NCBI GenBank assembly: GCA_019918135.1 | Contig: WBZZ01003910.1 | Location: 47,501-111,500 of the forward strand | Direction of reading: 5' to 3' | DNA: 64,000 nt | Origin: Paulinella micropora | Lineage: Eukaryota; Cercozoa; Imbricatea; Euglyphida; Paulinellidae | Shown: piece after piece, positions 62,834-64,000 of the stretch | Layout of the letters: the number at the start of each line of letters is the position of its first letter | How positions within the stretch are numbered: the stretch's first letter is position 1 | The notes under the pieces: generated by a model | Seen by the model: the letters and a program-made list of their open reading frames with translations, nothing else | Told to the model about the DNA's origin: nothing | Database searches by the model: none | Made by a program: the position numbers and the translations under genes

Positions 62834-63658
62834 ATGGAGAAAATTAATGATATACGAGTTAGACCAGTTAAGCAAAACGGAGATGGCGACAAGTTGTCAA
62901 AAGGATATAAGTTATTCGATGAACCGTATGCCAATATTTTTCTTCTCGCTCGCAAGAAGAGTGGTAAGACCACCGCACTTTTTGAAATCCTGAAAAGAAC
63001 GACTGACAGAAAAACAAGGATTGTTATTATAGCCAGCACAATACATAAGGACCACATTTACAAAGAAATGGTTAAGCACTTCAAGAAGAAGGGAAACCCA
63101 ATGGCTATATACACATATTTGAAACCGGACGGATACAGTGTGATTGATTATGAGTTAGACAAGCTCAACAAGCCAGACGAAGAGCAAGAAGAAGGCGAGG
63201 TTGTGCGGGACGAGAAAGAAGAACCGAAGCCGAGGTTTCTTTATTTTGGAAAAGAGGAAAAGAAGAAGCAGGAGGGAGGCGAAAAACCACCGAGGCCGAG
63301 CAAATACATTACACCAGAAGTCGTGTTCGTGTTAGATGATTTGGGTAGTGGTTTAAGGGATAAGTCCGTGAGCGACCTGTTGAAAAAAAATAGACACTAT
63401 AAGTCAAAGGTGATTATGAGCTCGCAATACCTTAACGACCTACGACCTGAGGCGATTAAACAGCTGGACTACCTCCTTATTTTTCCTGGACAGTCTCAGG
63501 ATAAAATAGAACTCGTGTATAAACATTTGGACCTCGGCTACGACCTTGAATACATAATTGAAAAATATCACGAGGCGACGAAAGAACGGTTTAACTTTTT
63601 GTATGTTGATGCGGTGTCTGATGAATTACGAACGAACTTCAATATTCGTTTAAAGTAA
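62834..63658 (+). CDS. A32-like/FtsK-HerA-type genome packaging ATPase
   Basis: 274 residues. The P-loop is ARKKSGKT at 40-47 (within FLLARKKSGKTTALFEILKR), the Walker B is VVFVLDD at about 163-169, and KVIMSSQYLNDLRPEAIKQL holds a sensor-like Ser/Gln. An acidic, Lys-rich insert lies between the motifs (about 112-155). This is the pattern of packaging ATPases of Polinton-like viruses, virophages and Polintons, which pump DNA into the capsid. The frame is intact. With the integrase at 15.1-16.1 kb it defines the AT-rich component as such an element. Confidence 0.85.
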   Translation: MEKINDIRVRPVKQNGDGDKLSKGYKLFDEPYANIFLLARKKSGKTTALFEILKRTTDRKTRIVIIASTIHKDHIYKEMVKHFKKKGNPMAIYTYLKPDGYSVIDYELDKLNKPDEEQEEGEVVRDEKEEPKPRFLYFGKEEKKKQEGGEKPPRPSKYITPEVVFVLDDLGSGLRDKSVSDLLKKNRHYKSKVIMSSQYLNDLRPEAIKQLDYLLIFPGQSQDKIELVYKHLDLGYDLEYIIEKYHEATKERFNFLYVDAVSDELRTNFNIRLK

Positions 63659-63691
63659 TTTTATTATTATTATTTTTTTATAACTATATAT

Positions 63692-63735
63692 AGGAACCTT
63701 TTTTGAAAAAAAAGCTTCACCAAAAAAGTCGGGTC
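63692..63735 (+). promoter_or_regulatory. 44-base intergenic motif, third copy
   Basis: Same sequence as 51193-51236, here 15 bases before the ATG at 63751 and preceded by TATATATAGG. Its presence outside the duplicated segments shows it is a true recurring motif. Confidence 0.7.
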
Positions 63736-63750
63736 GTAGGGTGTCCCTAC

Positions 63751-64000
63751 ATGCCAACATCACCAGTTATTATTTCACAACCAGCGGGATACAATATCAG
63801 CTACAATCCTTCAATGCCACAAGCGGGAGGTGCGAAGAACAGAAAGAAGAAGGGAAAAAAGAAACAAACAGGAGGCAAAGTTAATTGGGCGAAGGTCGGA
63901 AAAGCGATAGTGGATGCTAACAGGTTTATCAAGAAGAACCAATTGATTTCAAGGGGTGCTACTTTTCTGAGCGATGTCGGAGTGCCTTATGCGGACCGTG
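63751..64000 (+). CDS. Basic capsid-associated protein, partial (window end)
   Basis: The first 83 codons of a gene that runs off the window: MPTSPVIISQPAGYNISYN, then GGAKNRKKKGKKKQTGGKVN and ANRFIKKNQLISRGATFLSD with VGVPYADR. A glycine/lysine patch followed by KxxxLISRG and GVPYA is seen in small basic capsid-associated proteins of Polinton-like viruses, thought to resemble adenovirus core or minor capsid proteins. This assignment rests on the motif and on position after the ATPase. Confidence 0.5.
   Translation, partial: MPTSPVIISQPAGYNISYNPSMPQAGGAKNRKKKGKKKQTGGKVNWAKVGKAIVDANRFIKKNQLISRGATFLSDVGVPYADR

Noticed and set aside
1..64000. tRNA or rRNA genes
   Set aside because: No cloverleaf with conserved T-loop words or rRNA core motif was recognised by reading; a covariance-model scan would be needed to exclude them.

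Overview
The window looks like nuclear DNA of a eukaryote that carries a heavily rearranged integrated virus. The first 2.6 kb hold the 3' part of a multi-exon gene for replication factor C subunit 3 (RFC3). It has short introns, one with a GC donor, and (TC)n microsatellites lie inside the introns. A degraded Ty3/gypsy-type retroelement follows on the minus strand (about 5.05-10.37 kb), then about 3.6 kb of AT-rich DNA with few supportable genes. I cannot name the organism.

From about 14.0 kb the AT-rich genes belong to a Polinton-like virus (PLV) or virophage-like element: a coiled-coil protein, a small spliced gene, an rve integrase, a charged protein, a repeat-rich fibre gene, a discoidin-domain protein, an S74-tipped fibre, a two-membrane-segment protein, a packaging ATPase and a basic capsid-associated protein cut by the window end. 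No major capsid gene is visible. A recurring AT-rich intergenic motif precedes several of these genes.

This element is interrupted three times. (1) A GC-rich block of about 24 kb (19.07-43.17 kb) separates the fibre parts. It is gene-dense on both strands and encodes F-box/LRR, MYND, RING and isochorismatase-like proteins, paired secreted membrane proteins and several unrecognised proteins. Poly(G/C) spacers, some probable introns and many frame breaks run through it. Its content resembles a large DNA virus or a virus-like host gene cluster, but no hallmark gene proves this. (2) A DNA transposon of about 6.15 kb (44121-50276; 28-bp terminal inverted repeats, probable AT target duplication) sits inside the S74 domain of the fibre. 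It encodes a two-SAP-domain transposase-like protein and a spliced cysteine-knuckle protein. (3) A tandem duplication of about 14.4 kb (37031-51477, copied at 51478-62688) repeats part of the GC-rich block, most of the transposon and the fibre tail. The second copy lacks 3.4 kb, replaced by 133 bp of scrambled filler.

Two points organise the rest. The break at 18318/18319 and the break at 43165/43166 fit one inversion of the whole GC-rich block: reversing it joins the two halves of the S74 fibre. The duplicated genes carry different breaks in each copy, so decay, or homopolymer error in the assembly, continued after duplication. Many frame breaks lie at G or C runs, so raw reads are needed before they are called pseudogenes.
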